From assembly GCA_022616415.1 (NCBI GenBank), contig JAKEEU010000031.1, positions 186,001 to 250,000 on the forward strand: a stretch of 64,000 nt of DNA, written 5' to 3'. This DNA comes from Candidatus Zhuqueibacterota bacterium. Lineage in GTDB: Bacteria; Zhuqueibacterota; Zhuqueibacteria; Zhuqueibacterales; Zhuqueibacteraceae. The stretch's first letter is position 1; each line of letters begins with the position of its first letter. Position numbers and translations under genes: made by a program. The notes under the pieces were generated by a model that worked only from the letters and a program-made list of their open reading frames with translations, did not search any database and was not told where the DNA came from. Below, one piece after another: positions 26,630-35,078 of the stretch.

Positions 26630-27658
26630 ATGATCGAACCACTAAAACTCCTGCTCGGCACGGGTTTGCTGGTAGCGCTCGCCGCCTTTGCCTTTTGGCC
26701 AAAGCTCGGCCTTATCGCAATCTGGCGAAAAAGCCACCGCAACACCGAGCGGACCCTCATCGAAGATGCGCTCAAGCATCTTTATCATCAGGAATACAAA
26801 GGCCAGGGCGGCACGCTGGAGAGCTTATCCGGCGCGCTTGCGATCAGCCGTGATCACGCCGCCAAACTGTTGGCCAGACTCGAAACGTTGGAGATGATCA
26901 AAACGCAAGCCGATAGCTTCGAGCTAACGCCAGTGGGAAAATCTTACGCCTTACGCATTATTCGCGTGCATCGCTTGTGGGAGCGCTATTTCGCCGACGA
27001 AACCGGCCTCGCCGAAACGCAATGGCACGCCGAAGCGGAACGCCGCGAGCACGTTACTACACCTGAAGAAGCCGAGGCCCTGGCGATGCAGATGGGCAAT
27101 CCCATTCACGATCCGCACGGCGATCCGATTCCGACTTCCAACGGTGAGCTGCCGCCGCGCCAAGGCAAGCCGTTGACTGATCTCACTACCGGTGAGCTGG
27201 CGCGTGTCGTTCACATCGAAGATGAGCCGGAAGTGCTTTATGCGCAGCTCGTCGCGCAAGGACTTTTTCCCGGCATGCAAATTCTCGTGACGGAAAAATC
27301 CGCCGAGCGCATCAAGCTGCTTGCCGATGGCGAAGACGCGGTGCTCGCGCCGGTGGTGGCGGCCAACGTCACTGTCGTGCCTTTGCCCAAAGCGCAAAAA
27401 ATGGCCGGGCCGCACGAAACGCTGGGCACGCTGAAGGTTGGCGAGACCGGCGTCGTTCTCGGCATTTCCAAAGCTTGTCGCGGCATGCAGCGCCGGCGTT
27501 TGATGGATCTTGGCGTCATTCCCGGCACCGTCATCAGCGCCGACTTGAAAAGCGCCAGCGGCAACCCAACCGCTTACAACATTCGCGGCGCGCTGATCGC
27601 CCTGCGAAAGGATCAAGCGAATTTGGTTCATATTCGTCGGCACTTGAATAATTCATAA
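26630..27658 (+). CDS. Membrane-anchored DtxR-like winged helix fused to FeoA domains
   Basis: 342 residues. One N-terminal membrane helix (~7-30; LLLGTGLLVALAAFAFW) is followed by a DtxR/MntR-type winged helix (~45-100; SLSGALAISRDHAAKLLARL). A dimerisation segment (~105-165; RIIRVHRLWERYFADET) bears the His/Glu pattern of metal site residues. Two SH3-like FeoA domains follow (~180-255 and ~262-340; LTTGELARVVHIEDE, LKVGETGVVLGISKACRGMQ, RRRLMDLGVIPGT). FeoA is the cytosolic partner of FeoB, and DtxR represses iron genes when Fe2+ binds. A DNA-binding domain tied to the membrane beside the transporter is unusual. It is first in the feo operon and sits behind a DtxR-type operator. Confidence 0.9.
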   Translation: MIEPLKLLLGTGLLVALAAFAFWPKLGLIAIWRKSHRNTERTLIEDALKHLYHQEYKGQGGTLESLSGALAISRDHAAKLLARLETLEMIKTQADSFELTPVGKSYALRIIRVHRLWERYFADETGLAETQWHAEAERREHVTTPEEAEALAMQMGNPIHDPHGDPIPTSNGELPPRQGKPLTDLTTGELARVVHIEDEPEVLYAQLVAQGLFPGMQILVTEKSAERIKLLADGEDAVLAPVVAANVTVVPLPKAQKMAGPHETLGTLKVGETGVVLGISKACRGMQRRRLMDLGVIPGTVISADLKSASGNPTAYNIRGALIALRKDQANLVHIRRHLNNS

Positions 27659-27752
27659 ACCGCCAAGACACAAAGGAATGGCGTCTTCGTCAATAGTCTT
27701 GCTGATAGACTCTTTTAAAAGTTTTTCATCGTGACTTCGCGGTTAAACTTTT
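27657..27752. repeat. Intergenic inverted-word spacer between feoA-dtxR and feoB
   Basis: AAACCGCCAAGACACAAAGG (27657-27676) is loosely complementary to GTGACTTCGCGGTTAAAC (27733-27750), a degenerate form of the ACCGCAAAGACGCAAAG words seen in intergenic DNA of many uncultured bacteria. It may form an RNA hairpin between cotranscribed genes. Confidence 0.4.
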
Positions 27753-27767
27753 TTTGAAAGTTAACTT

Positions 27768-28601
27768 ATGAATACACCAACTACACAAGCTTGCGCCACC
27801 TGCCCTGTGCATAACACCGGCAACTTGATCAAGCTCGGCGTCAAAATGGATTCGTGGGATTACGTCGTAGCGTTGGCAGGAAATCCCAACACCGGCAAGA
27901 GCACGGTGTTCAACAGCCTCACCGGCTTGCGCCAACACACCGGCAATTGGCCCGGCAAAACCGTGACGCGCGCCGAGGGCGGTTTCAGCTACGCGGACAA
28001 GCGTTATAAGATCGTCGATTTGCCCGGCACGTATTCGCTGCTCTCTACCAGCACGGACGAAGAAGTGGCCAGAAATTTTATTTTGTTTGGTCAACCGGAC
28101 GTGACGGTGATCGTCGTCGACGCCACGCGCTTGGAGCGCAATTTGAATTTGGTTTTGCAAGTGCTCGAAATCACCAACCGCGTCGTCGTGTGTTTGAATC
28201 TCATCGACGAAGCGCGCCGCCATCGTCTCGACATCAACGACCGTTTGCTCGCCAAAGAGCTTGGCGTGCCGGTGGTGCCCACCGCCGCCAGACAAGGCGA
28301 AGGCATCAAAGAATTATTACAAAACATCAACGCCGTCGCCACCGGCGAATTTGTCTGCAAGCCGCGCCGCATCAAGAGCGAATCCAAAGCTTTGAAGCAC
28401 GCGCTTGAGACATTGGTCAAAAAAATCGAAGTGCAATTTGCCGGCATCCACAACGCCCGCTGGATCGCGTTGCGTTTACTCGAAGGCGATACGCGCATCA
28501 TCGAGGCCGTCAATAGTGGAGACCTGGCGGACTTGGCTCAGACCCAACAGCTCGCACCCGCGCCGGCGGCGGAAACTTTTCGCATGGAGATGGCAGCATG
28601 A
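27768..28601 (+). CDS. feoB: FeoB G-domain protein (N-terminal half of a split ferrous iron transporter)
   Basis: 277 residues. G1 is [12 protein letters not shown] (~36-47), G2 NWPGKTV, G3 DLPGTYSL (~87), G4 NLIDEA and G5 near PTAARQGEG; a helical GDI-like region follows. It lacks the membrane gates, which are on the next gene. An N-terminal CATC motif (residues 9-12) could bind metal. In intact FeoB, GTP binding here controls Fe2+ passage through the membrane part. The stop overlaps the next start by ATGA (28598-28601), so the halves are made together. A split FeoB is known in several phyla. Confidence 0.93.
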   Translation: MNTPTTQACATCPVHNTGNLIKLGVKMDSWDYVVALAGNPNTGKSTVFNSLTGLRQHTGNWPGKTVTRAEGGFSYADKRYKIVDLPGTYSLLSTSTDEEVARNFILFGQPDVTVIVVDATRLERNLNLVLQVLEITNRVVVCLNLIDEARRHRLDINDRLLAKELGVPVVPTAARQGEGIKELLQNINAVATGEFVCKPRRIKSESKALKHALETLVKKIEVQFAGIHNARWIALRLLEGDTRIIEAVNSGDLADLAQTQQLAPAPAAETFRMEMAA

Positions 28602-30019
28602 AATCACAAAATGACATTTTGCTCACGGCAAACTCCCTGCGTTGGGAGATCGGCGAAAATTTTCACGACTCGCTGATGGACGCCATTTATCAGGACGCCG
28701 CGCGGATTTCCGATCGCGTCGTCACCAAAACCGGCGAGAAGCCCAGATTCGATTGGGATCGCACGTTGGACAAGCTGCTCACCAGCCGTCTCACCGGCTT
28801 GCCGGTGATGTTGCTGCTGTTGACGGCGGTGTTTTGGATCACCATCGCCGGCGCCAACGTTCCTTCCGGCATGCTCGCTTCGTTGCTCATCGATACGCTG
28901 CAGCCGGTCCTGAAAAATCTGGCGACACAAATCGGCATGCCGTGGTGGCTGAGTGGATTTCTGCTCGATGGTGTTTATTTGGCCGGCGCGTGGGTGATAA
29001 GCGTCATGCTGCCGCCGATGGCAATCTTCTTTCCTTTATTTACACTATTGGAAGATTTCGGCTACTTGCCGCGCGTCGCTTTCAACATGGACAATCTCTT
29101 CCGCAAGGCCGGCGCGCACGGCAAGCAAGCGCTGACCATGAGCATGGGCTACGGCTGCAACGCCGCCGGCATCGTGGCAACACGCATCATCGACAGCCCG
29201 CGCGAGCGGCTCATCGCGATTGTCACCAACAACTTCGCGCTGTGCAACGGCCGCTGGCCGACGCAGATTCTCATCGCCTCGCTCTTCATCGGCGCACTCG
29301 CACCGGCTGCGCTGGGCGGTCTCGTTTCCGCGGGGGCGGTTGTGGTCATCGCGCTCCTCGGGATTTTTCTGACCTTCGTGACCTCGTGGTTCTTGTCACG
29401 AACCGCCCTGAAAGGCGAAGCCTCGACGTTCAGCCTTGAATTGCCGCCGTATCGGCCGCCGCGCATTTTGCGAACCTTGTACACCTCGCTCATCGACCGC
29501 ACCATTTACGTGCTGTGGAGAGCCGTGGTGTTTGCCGTTCCGGCCGGCGCGGCCATTTGGTTGCTCTCCAACATTAAAGTCGCGGAGCTGAGCTTGGCGG
29601 AACACATCATTAATTTTCTCAATCCGTTTGGATTTTTGCTCGGATTGAACGGCGTGATTCTGCTGGCTTACATCATCGCCATTCCGGCGAATGAAATCGT
29701 GATCCCCACCGTGCTGATGCTGACCGTGCTCAGCGCCAAGCTCGCCGGCTTCGGCGAAGGCGCCGGCGTGATGTTCGAGCTCGACGACGCCAACGCTTAC
29801 ATGAACGTGTTCACCGCCGGCGGCTGGACGCTGCTGACCGCGGTCAATCTCATGCTCTTCAGCTTGATCCACAATCCCTGCTCGACAACGATTTATACTA
29901 TTTATAAAGAAACCGGCAGCGCCAAGTGGACGGCGATTTCCGCGTTGCTGCCGATTGTCATGGGTTTTGCAATTTGCTTCGTGGTGGCGCAGGTGTGGCG
30001 GGTGTTGGGCGGAATTTAG
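28598..30019 (+). CDS. feoB: FeoB membrane domain protein (C-terminal half of a split ferrous iron transporter)
   Basis: 473 residues with about nine to ten membrane helices. A helical linker (~1-70) is followed by the first gate region (~75-270; [35 protein letters not shown] with the conserved Cys, RPT-like [11 protein letters not shown]), the FeoB_C segment, and the second gate (~330-470; [28 protein letters not shown]). These pore residues (GCNxxG, ANEIVIP) are conserved in Fe2+ permeases. Translationally coupled to 27768-28601. Expected in the inner membrane, importing Fe2+. Confidence 0.93.
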   Translation: MKSQNDILLTANSLRWEIGENFHDSLMDAIYQDAARISDRVVTKTGEKPRFDWDRTLDKLLTSRLTGLPVMLLLLTAVFWITIAGANVPSGMLASLLIDTLQPVLKNLATQIGMPWWLSGFLLDGVYLAGAWVISVMLPPMAIFFPLFTLLEDFGYLPRVAFNMDNLFRKAGAHGKQALTMSMGYGCNAAGIVATRIIDSPRERLIAIVTNNFALCNGRWPTQILIASLFIGALAPAALGGLVSAGAVVVIALLGIFLTFVTSWFLSRTALKGEASTFSLELPPYRPPRILRTLYTSLIDRTIYVLWRAVVFAVPAGAAIWLLSNIKVAELSLAEHIINFLNPFGFLLGLNGVILLAYIIAIPANEIVIPTVLMLTVLSAKLAGFGEGAGVMFELDDANAYMNVFTAGGWTLLTAVNLMLFSLIHNPCSTTIYTIYKETGSAKWTAISALLPIVMGFAICFVVAQVWRVLGGI

Positions 30020-30069
30020 CAAAAGCAGCAGAAATTCGGCGGAGGATAATTTAATCTCGGAGATCGAAT

Positions 30070-31287
30070 ATGCGCTTCTCTTTAAAAAATTTTCGCAACT
30101 TCGCGAAGCAGGCGCTTGCACGATTGAAGACAACGAGTTTTGCATGTTATGCGATAGCGGCTATCATCGGCGGTTTGACTGTGGCTACCTTGTGCCTTTC
30201 AAAAACAGCTTATGGCGTTCCCTACTTTGCCAGAAAATATAAGACGAGCTGCAACACCTGTCACGTGCTGCCGCCCAAGCTGAATCAGCAAGGAGAAGCT
30301 TTTGTTGCCCGCGGATATCGGCTCGAGGGAAGAGAGCCCGTAGAGACATTTCCGCTTGCCGTCTGGATCACCGGACAAATCGAGGATTCACCCAAACGGG
30401 AGCTAGCGGGTTACTTAAGCCGGATCGAGCTGATTTCCGGAGGGCCGATCAAGGAATCAGACCTCTATTACTTCATCGAGTGGAGGGCTATCAGCCTGGG
30501 ACTGCGATCAGACGGGACGCTGCAGGATCGCAGCGGTCGATTCGAAGATATCTTTCTCAGCTATCAAACCGGGAACCTCACGACGACGGCCGGCCAGTTC
30601 CGTTTGCTGACACAGGAAGATGTCTCACGGCGGCTATCAGTTTCCGAACCGCTTGCTTTCAGTGCGTCTCTGCCGGGCAAAATGAAACCGGGCGATGCAC
30701 GTCTCACTCGACTGCGGGATTTTTCGCCATCCGGACGCTCGCCGGCAGTACGGCTCTCCTACTATCGGCCGTTTGCCCAATCGCTGACCTGGGGATGGTA
30801 CGCCGGGGTGACGGTTCCTTTCGGTGGAGAATTATCATTTCCGCTCAATGAAGAGGCTCAACAGGAGGCCAGTTTTGAACTGGAGGGGCGCCCCAAAGGA
30901 GCATTTTTCGAGACCTATTACAGATCGGGTTTGAACACAATAGGCCTTCATGGTTTTGCAGGAGACCACCGGCGTTGGCTAGCCCAGCTCGTTGGCGCCT
31001 ACAACCGGTCATCCTTTTTTTCGACGCTCGCGTTGGGAGCCGCCAGCCAAAACGAGAAAGATGAAATTCGCGTGAGTTGGACCAACGAGATCGTGCCCGT
31101 GCAGTGGGTTTCTGCCGGGATACGGTATGACCAGCGCAAAGAGAAGGGAAGGGACTCGGATCCGATTTTCATCCCTCACCTCAACTTCCAGTTTCCAGCG
31201 ACTCAGCTCACTCTGGTTCTCAGGCTCGAGCAGCGCCTCCAAAAAGACAACAATCGCTCGCTGGCCGAGTTCAGTTTTGTATTCTAA
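30070..31287 (+). CDS. Outer-membrane porin with N-terminal c-type heme motif (Cyc2-like)
   Basis: 405 residues. Residues 1-49 form a signal peptide (ending SKTAYG). Next comes PYFARKYKTSCNTCHVLPPK, with CxxCH at residues 61-65, then LNQQGEAFVARGYRLEG. This short monoheme module is the same arrangement (FAR-x-C-x-x-CH-x-P-x-LN-x-x-G-x-x-F) seen at the N-terminus of Cyc2-type fused cytochrome-porins. The remaining ~300 residues alternate polar and aromatic residues in amphipathic strands (LSRIELISGGPIKESDLYYF, FEDIFLSYQTGNL, SLTWGWYAGVTVPF) and end in Phe (AEFSFVF), typical of outer-membrane beta-barrels. It starts 50 bp after feoB on the same strand. Related proteins exist with unknown function, so iron oxidation or electron export is inference. 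Confidence 0.72.
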   Translation: MRFSLKNFRNFAKQALARLKTTSFACYAIAAIIGGLTVATLCLSKTAYGVPYFARKYKTSCNTCHVLPPKLNQQGEAFVARGYRLEGREPVETFPLAVWITGQIEDSPKRELAGYLSRIELISGGPIKESDLYYFIEWRAISLGLRSDGTLQDRSGRFEDIFLSYQTGNLTTTAGQFRLLTQEDVSRRLSVSEPLAFSASLPGKMKPGDARLTRLRDFSPSGRSPAVRLSYYRPFAQSLTWGWYAGVTVPFGGELSFPLNEEAQQEASFELEGRPKGAFFETYYRSGLNTIGLHGFAGDHRRWLAQLVGAYNRSSFFSTLALGAASQNEKDEIRVSWTNEIVPVQWVSAGIRYDQRKEKGRDSDPIFIPHLNFQFPATQLTLVLRLEQRLQKDNNRSLAEFSFVF

Positions 31288-31352
31288 TGATCACCTTCGT
31301 CGTCTAAAATTTTATTGCAACTCTCGCGAAAATTTTGCATTTTGAATTTGTT

Positions 31353-33614
31353 ATGAAAACTCTGCATCTTCGCATCACCGGCATGGACTGCGCCGATTGC
31401 GCGGCGACGCTGGAAAAAGGCATCGGCCATCTTCCCGGCGTGCAAACCTGTGCGGTTAATTTTGCCGCGGCGCGCCTTAAAGTTGAATTCGATCCGGCTC
31501 ATCTTGACGAGCCGGCCATCGTGAAGCGAATTCAAACACTCGGCTATGACATCAGCTCCGAAACCCCGAGCCGGCCGACGATCGCCTCACTGCAGCGCGG
31601 CGGCATTCTCGGTTTCTTTCCGTTTCTCTTTACGCGCATGTCAACCGCGTTGGCCGCGATCGGTGGTGTGCTCGTCGGAATCGGCCTGCTCACCGAGTTT
31701 TTCAACGCGCCGCACCTCTTTACACAAATTATCTATTGGCTCGCGCTGGCGATTGCCGGCTATCCCATTGCGCATTCCGGTTGGCGACGGCTCTGGCTGA
31801 ATCGCGAAATCAACATCAATCTGCTGATGACGCTCGCAGCGGTCGGTGCAGTGATTATCGGCGAAGAGGCGGAAGCGGCCACTGTCATTTTCCTCTTTGC
31901 GATTGGCGAAGCGCTCGAAGGCTACACCATGAATCGCGCCCGCAACTCCATTCGCAAACTCATGAGCTTTGTGCCGGCGGAAGCCACCGTGTTGCGTCCG
32001 TGCATGGACTGCCGAGAACATTTAGGGCGTGACGGCTACACAGGCGGACCATGCCCATTTTGCGGCGCCCACGAAACCCGCGTTCCGGTTGACAAGCTCA
32101 AAATCGGCGAGACCATTTTGGTCAAATCCGGCGAGCGCATTCCGATTGATGGGCAGGTGATTGCCGGCGCTTCAGCCGTAAACCAATCGCCCATCACTGG
32201 CGAAAGTATGCCGGTTTCCAAAATGAGCGGCGACGAAATTTTCGCCGGTACCATCAACGGCGAAGGCACCTTGGAAGTCCGTGTCATTCGCCACGCCGCA
32301 GATTCCACACTCAACAACATCATTCATCTCGTTGAAGAGGCGCAAACCCAGCGCGCGCCCGCACAGCGTTTCATCGACCGCTTTGCGAAAATTTATACCC
32401 CGACGGTGGTCATCGCCGCGCTGCTGGTTGCCATCTTGCCGCCGCTGCTGTTTCAAGCGCCGTTTTGGAATTTGGCTGACGGCACGCACGGCTGGCTCTA
32501 TCGCGCGCTGACGCTGTTGGTTATCTCTTGTCCATGCGCGCTGGTGATCTCGACGCCGGTGACGCTTGTCAGCGCCATCAGCGCCGCCGCCAAACACGGC
32601 GTGCTCATTAAAGGCGGCGCCTATCTCGAAGCCCTCGCCAAAGTGCGCGCGTTTGCCTTCGACAAAACCGGCACCCTCACCTACGGCCAGCCGATCGTCG
32701 TCGAGCTGCGCGCCTTTGACTGTGTGCATCCGGCGCAGGGAGAGTGCAAATCCTGCGATGATGTATTGCAGCTTGCCGCTGCCATCGAACGCCGCAGCGA
32801 GCATCCGCTGGCGCATGCAATCGTCACAGCCGCTGGCGAACGCGGACGCCATAACGGCTATGTTGCGGAAGAAGTCGAGACGTTGAGCGGACGTGGCGTG
32901 CGCGGCAAAGTCAACGGCAGAAGCGTGATTGTTGGCAGCCACGCGTTATTCGATGCCGAGCATCCACACGACGCGGCGATTTGCCGAGCCGTCAATGCCG
33001 TGGAACAAAACGGCCGCACGGCGATGATTGTGAGCAATGACGAACATCTCGCCGGATATATTGCAGTGGCTGATCATACCCGCGACAGCAGCCGTGATGT
33101 GATTGCGGAATTGAAAAAATTGGGTATTGAAAAAAGCGTCATGCTCACCGGCGACAACTCGGTCACGGCGCAAAGCATCGGCAACGCCGTGGGCGTCGAT
33201 GAAGTGCGCGCACAACTGTTGCCCAATCAAAAACTGGAAGCAGTGAAGGCGCTACGCGAGCTGTACCAACGCGTCGCGATGGTGGGCGACGGCATTAACG
33301 ACGCACCCGCGCTCGCCACCGCGGACGTCGGCATCGCCATGGGCAACGCCGGCACCGCCCAAGCGCTCGAAACCGCCAGCATCGCCTTGATGTCCGACAA
33401 CCTCGGCAAGCTGCCGTTCGCCATCAAGCTCAGCCGCAAGGCCATGCGCGTGATCAAACAAAATATCACCATCAGCCTTGTTCTCAAGGGCATTTTTCTC
33501 GCGCTGGCGCTCCCCGGTCTCGCCACATTGTGGATGGCCGTCATCGCCGACACCGGCGCCTCACTGCTCGTGACGATCAACGGCATGCGTCTTTTAAAAA
33601 CCAAAGAAAAATAA
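31353..33614 (+). CDS. Heavy-metal P1B-type ATPase with inserted four-Cys zinc-ribbon-like loop
   Basis: 753 residues from ATG 31353 (the frame extends six codons upstream). It has an HMA domain with GMDCADC (~10-16), paired N-terminal helices and an actuator domain (GERIPIDGQV, PITGES). The transmembrane metal motif is SCPCAL, phosphorylation motif DKTGTLT, nucleotide region SEHPLAHAI and hinge GDGINDAPAL. CPC plus GMDCADC fits the Zn2+/Cd2+/Pb2+ exporter class (ZntA/CadA). Unusually, between the actuator strands is RPCMDCREHLGRDGY...CPFCGAH (~216-240) with Cys at 217, 220, 234 and 237, a zinc-ribbon pattern. A second Cys pair (CVHPAQGECKSCDD) lies in the nucleotide-binding domain. Likely metal efflux linked to the upstream iron block. 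Confidence 0.93.
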   Translation: MKTLHLRITGMDCADCAATLEKGIGHLPGVQTCAVNFAAARLKVEFDPAHLDEPAIVKRIQTLGYDISSETPSRPTIASLQRGGILGFFPFLFTRMSTALAAIGGVLVGIGLLTEFFNAPHLFTQIIYWLALAIAGYPIAHSGWRRLWLNREININLLMTLAAVGAVIIGEEAEAATVIFLFAIGEALEGYTMNRARNSIRKLMSFVPAEATVLRPCMDCREHLGRDGYTGGPCPFCGAHETRVPVDKLKIGETILVKSGERIPIDGQVIAGASAVNQSPITGESMPVSKMSGDEIFAGTINGEGTLEVRVIRHAADSTLNNIIHLVEEAQTQRAPAQRFIDRFAKIYTPTVVIAALLVAILPPLLFQAPFWNLADGTHGWLYRALTLLVISCPCALVISTPVTLVSAISAAAKHGVLIKGGAYLEALAKVRAFAFDKTGTLTYGQPIVVELRAFDCVHPAQGECKSCDDVLQLAAAIERRSEHPLAHAIVTAAGERGRHNGYVAEEVETLSGRGVRGKVNGRSVIVGSHALFDAEHPHDAAICRAVNAVEQNGRTAMIVSNDEHLAGYIAVADHTRDSSRDVIAELKKLGIEKSVMLTGDNSVTAQSIGNAVGVDEVRAQLLPNQKLEAVKALRELYQRVAMVGDGINDAPALATADVGIAMGNAGTAQALETASIALMSDNLGKLPFAIKLSRKAMRVIKQNITISLVLKGIFLALALPGLATLWMAVIADTGASLLVTINGMRLLKTKEK

Positions 33615-33660
33615 GGGAGCGCGGGCATTCTTGCCTGCGACAACCCCGCAATTTCCCAAG

Positions 33661-33689
33661 TTGACATTTTGCTCAAAATTTTGTAAGTT
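33661..33689 (+). promoter_or_regulatory. Sigma70-type promoter before the SpoIIE phosphatase gene
   Basis: TTGACA (33661-33666), a 17-bp spacer and TAAGTT (33684-33689) preceded by TG fit a sigma70-like promoter. Transcription would begin about 33696, at the base of the terminator-like hairpin 33697-33722. Confidence 0.6.
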
Positions 33690-33696
33690 GATAAAG

Positions 33697-33722
33697 GCCA
33701 TTCCAAAACGGAATGGCTTTTT
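33697..33722 (+). terminator. Rho-independent terminator-like hairpin in a 5' leader position
   Basis: GCCATTCC (33697-33704), loop AAAAC and GGAATGGC (33710-33717) form a perfect 8-bp stem followed by TTTTT. It could end transcription from the P-type ATPase gene. Because it lies just after a good promoter and 18 bp before the phosphatase start, it could also attenuate that gene. Confidence 0.7.
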
Positions 33723-33739
33723 CACGTTATGGAAAATTT

Positions 33740-34951
33740 ATGATCACCCCAAAAGATTTTTACCGAAAACTGGACCGGCTCATCGAAAGAATCGGCAAAG
33801 AGAAAACCAGCAAGGACTACTTTGCGAACATCGTCGCGGAATTGGAAAACACGTTTGGCGACGATCTGCGCATTACCAACATCCGGCTCTACAAGGAAAG
33901 TGGCGACAGTTTCGCGCTCGCCAGCTCGCTTCCCAAAGCTAAAACCACCGGAGTCACCACCAAGCTGCCGATCGATTCCGAGCCGGTCAAGCGCGTGCTG
34001 CAGAACGGCAGCTATATTTTCGACGATCCGCGCTTGAGCATTGATCCCCACATCAGCATGCAACAAGAATATGCCATTCCGGCGGCATTCACCGTGCGCA
34101 CCAAGGCCAAGCGTTGGATTTTCGTCTTCGAATTGAAAAGCGGCTGGGTTCGCGAAGAAGTGGAATTTTGCCTCAACGCCGTGCGCACCGCGCTGAACTA
34201 CCGGCTGTTTTCCGATTCGATCAAAAACGAATTCGAGCAAGCCGCGCAGATTCAACGCAGCCTGCTGCCGGCCAGCACGCCGATGATCCCGGGTTATCAA
34301 ATTGCGGGAAAATCGAAACCGGCCGAGCTGGTGGTAGGGGATTTTTATGATTACTTCGAATTCGACGATGAAATGTTCGGCGTGGGCATCGGCGATGCCA
34401 GCGGCCACGGCTTGCTCGCCGCCATGTTGGTGCGCGACGTCGTCACCGGCCTGCGCATGGGTCTGGAAAAAGAAATGAAGATGGTTCACACCATTAAAAA
34501 GTTGAATCGCGTTCTGCATCGCAGCACTTTTTCCACGCGTTTTGCCACGCTGTTTTACGGCGAGATCGAGCGCAACGGCAATCTGCTCTACGTCAATGCC
34601 GGTCATCCCGCGCCGCTGTTGGTGCGCGGCGATCAGGTGCAAGAATTGAAAGCCAACGGTACCATTCTCGGCGCGCTGCCGGATATCACTCTCCAGCGCG
34701 CTTATGCCCAAATTCAGCCCAACGCCGTTTTGGTGATGTACAGCGACGGCATTTTCGAGAGACTAAACCGCAACGAAGAACAATTCGGCATCCCGCGCCT
34801 GAAAAAGCTCGTGCTCAAAAATCAACAGCGCAGCGCCCAGGAAATTATGGATTTGGTTTTCAACACGGTTTTTGATTTTGGCCAGGGCAAAAGCTGGGAG
34901 GATGATGCGACGGTGGTGGTAATCAAAAGAGTGGGAGAGGCGAAATCATAA
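33740..34951 (+). CDS. GAF-like / PP2C SpoIIE-family serine phosphatase
   Basis: 403 residues from ATG 33740. Residues ~10-150 look like a GAF-type sensor (LRITNIRLYKESGD, YAIPAAFTVRTKAKRWIFVF). A coiled helix (NEFEQAAQIQRSLLPASTP) is the typical linker to the RsbU/SpoIIE PP2C domain (~185-400), whose metal-binding acidic residues are in VVGDFYDYFEFDD, GVGIGDASGHG, VMYSDGIFERLN and WEDDATVVVIK. Family members dephosphorylate anti-sigma-factor antagonists in partner-switching pathways. No antagonist or anti-sigma gene is adjacent. A second, membrane-bound SpoIIE protein is at 56206-58623. The leader carries a hairpin (33697-33722). Confidence 0.88.
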   Translation: MITPKDFYRKLDRLIERIGKEKTSKDYFANIVAELENTFGDDLRITNIRLYKESGDSFALASSLPKAKTTGVTTKLPIDSEPVKRVLQNGSYIFDDPRLSIDPHISMQQEYAIPAAFTVRTKAKRWIFVFELKSGWVREEVEFCLNAVRTALNYRLFSDSIKNEFEQAAQIQRSLLPASTPMIPGYQIAGKSKPAELVVGDFYDYFEFDDEMFGVGIGDASGHGLLAAMLVRDVVTGLRMGLEKEMKMVHTIKKLNRVLHRSTFSTRFATLFYGEIERNGNLLYVNAGHPAPLLVRGDQVQELKANGTILGALPDITLQRAYAQIQPNAVLVMYSDGIFERLNRNEEQFGIPRLKKLVLKNQQRSAQEIMDLVFNTVFDFGQGKSWEDDATVVVIKRVGEAKS

Positions 34952-34952
34952 T

Positions 34953-34996
34953 TGGAGTGGTGGAGTTTTGGATTGCTGGATTAATGGGGTTTTGAA
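34953..34996. repeat. GGATTGxTGGA-word spacer, single arm
   Basis: GGAGTGGTGGAGTTTTGGAT followed by TGCTGGATTAATGGGG repeats a degenerate TGGAT/TGGAG word about every 8 bases. The same word occurs in larger arrays at 42018, 43448 and 43994. It lies directly after the phosphatase stop codon. Confidence 0.55.
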
Positions 34997-35022
34997 GTTT
35001 TCCAAGATTTAGACTTTTTTTC

Positions 35023-35060
35023 TTGCTCGTCAGAAAAGAATCTCATATATTCTCTGACGA
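35023..35060 (+). promoter_or_regulatory. Promoter with overlapping palindrome for the ATPase-PIN-HTH operon
   Basis: TTGCTC (35023-35028), 17-bp spacer and TATATT (35046-35051) make a good sigma70-type promoter. TCGTCAGA (35027-35034) and TCTGACGA (35053-35060) are exact inverted arms lying over the -35 and just past the -10. A repressor bound there would block RNA polymerase; the LexA-like HTH protein of the same operon is the obvious candidate. The start codon is 19 bp downstream. Confidence 0.7.
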
Positions 35061-35078
35061 AACTGGAAAGGTTAAGCC

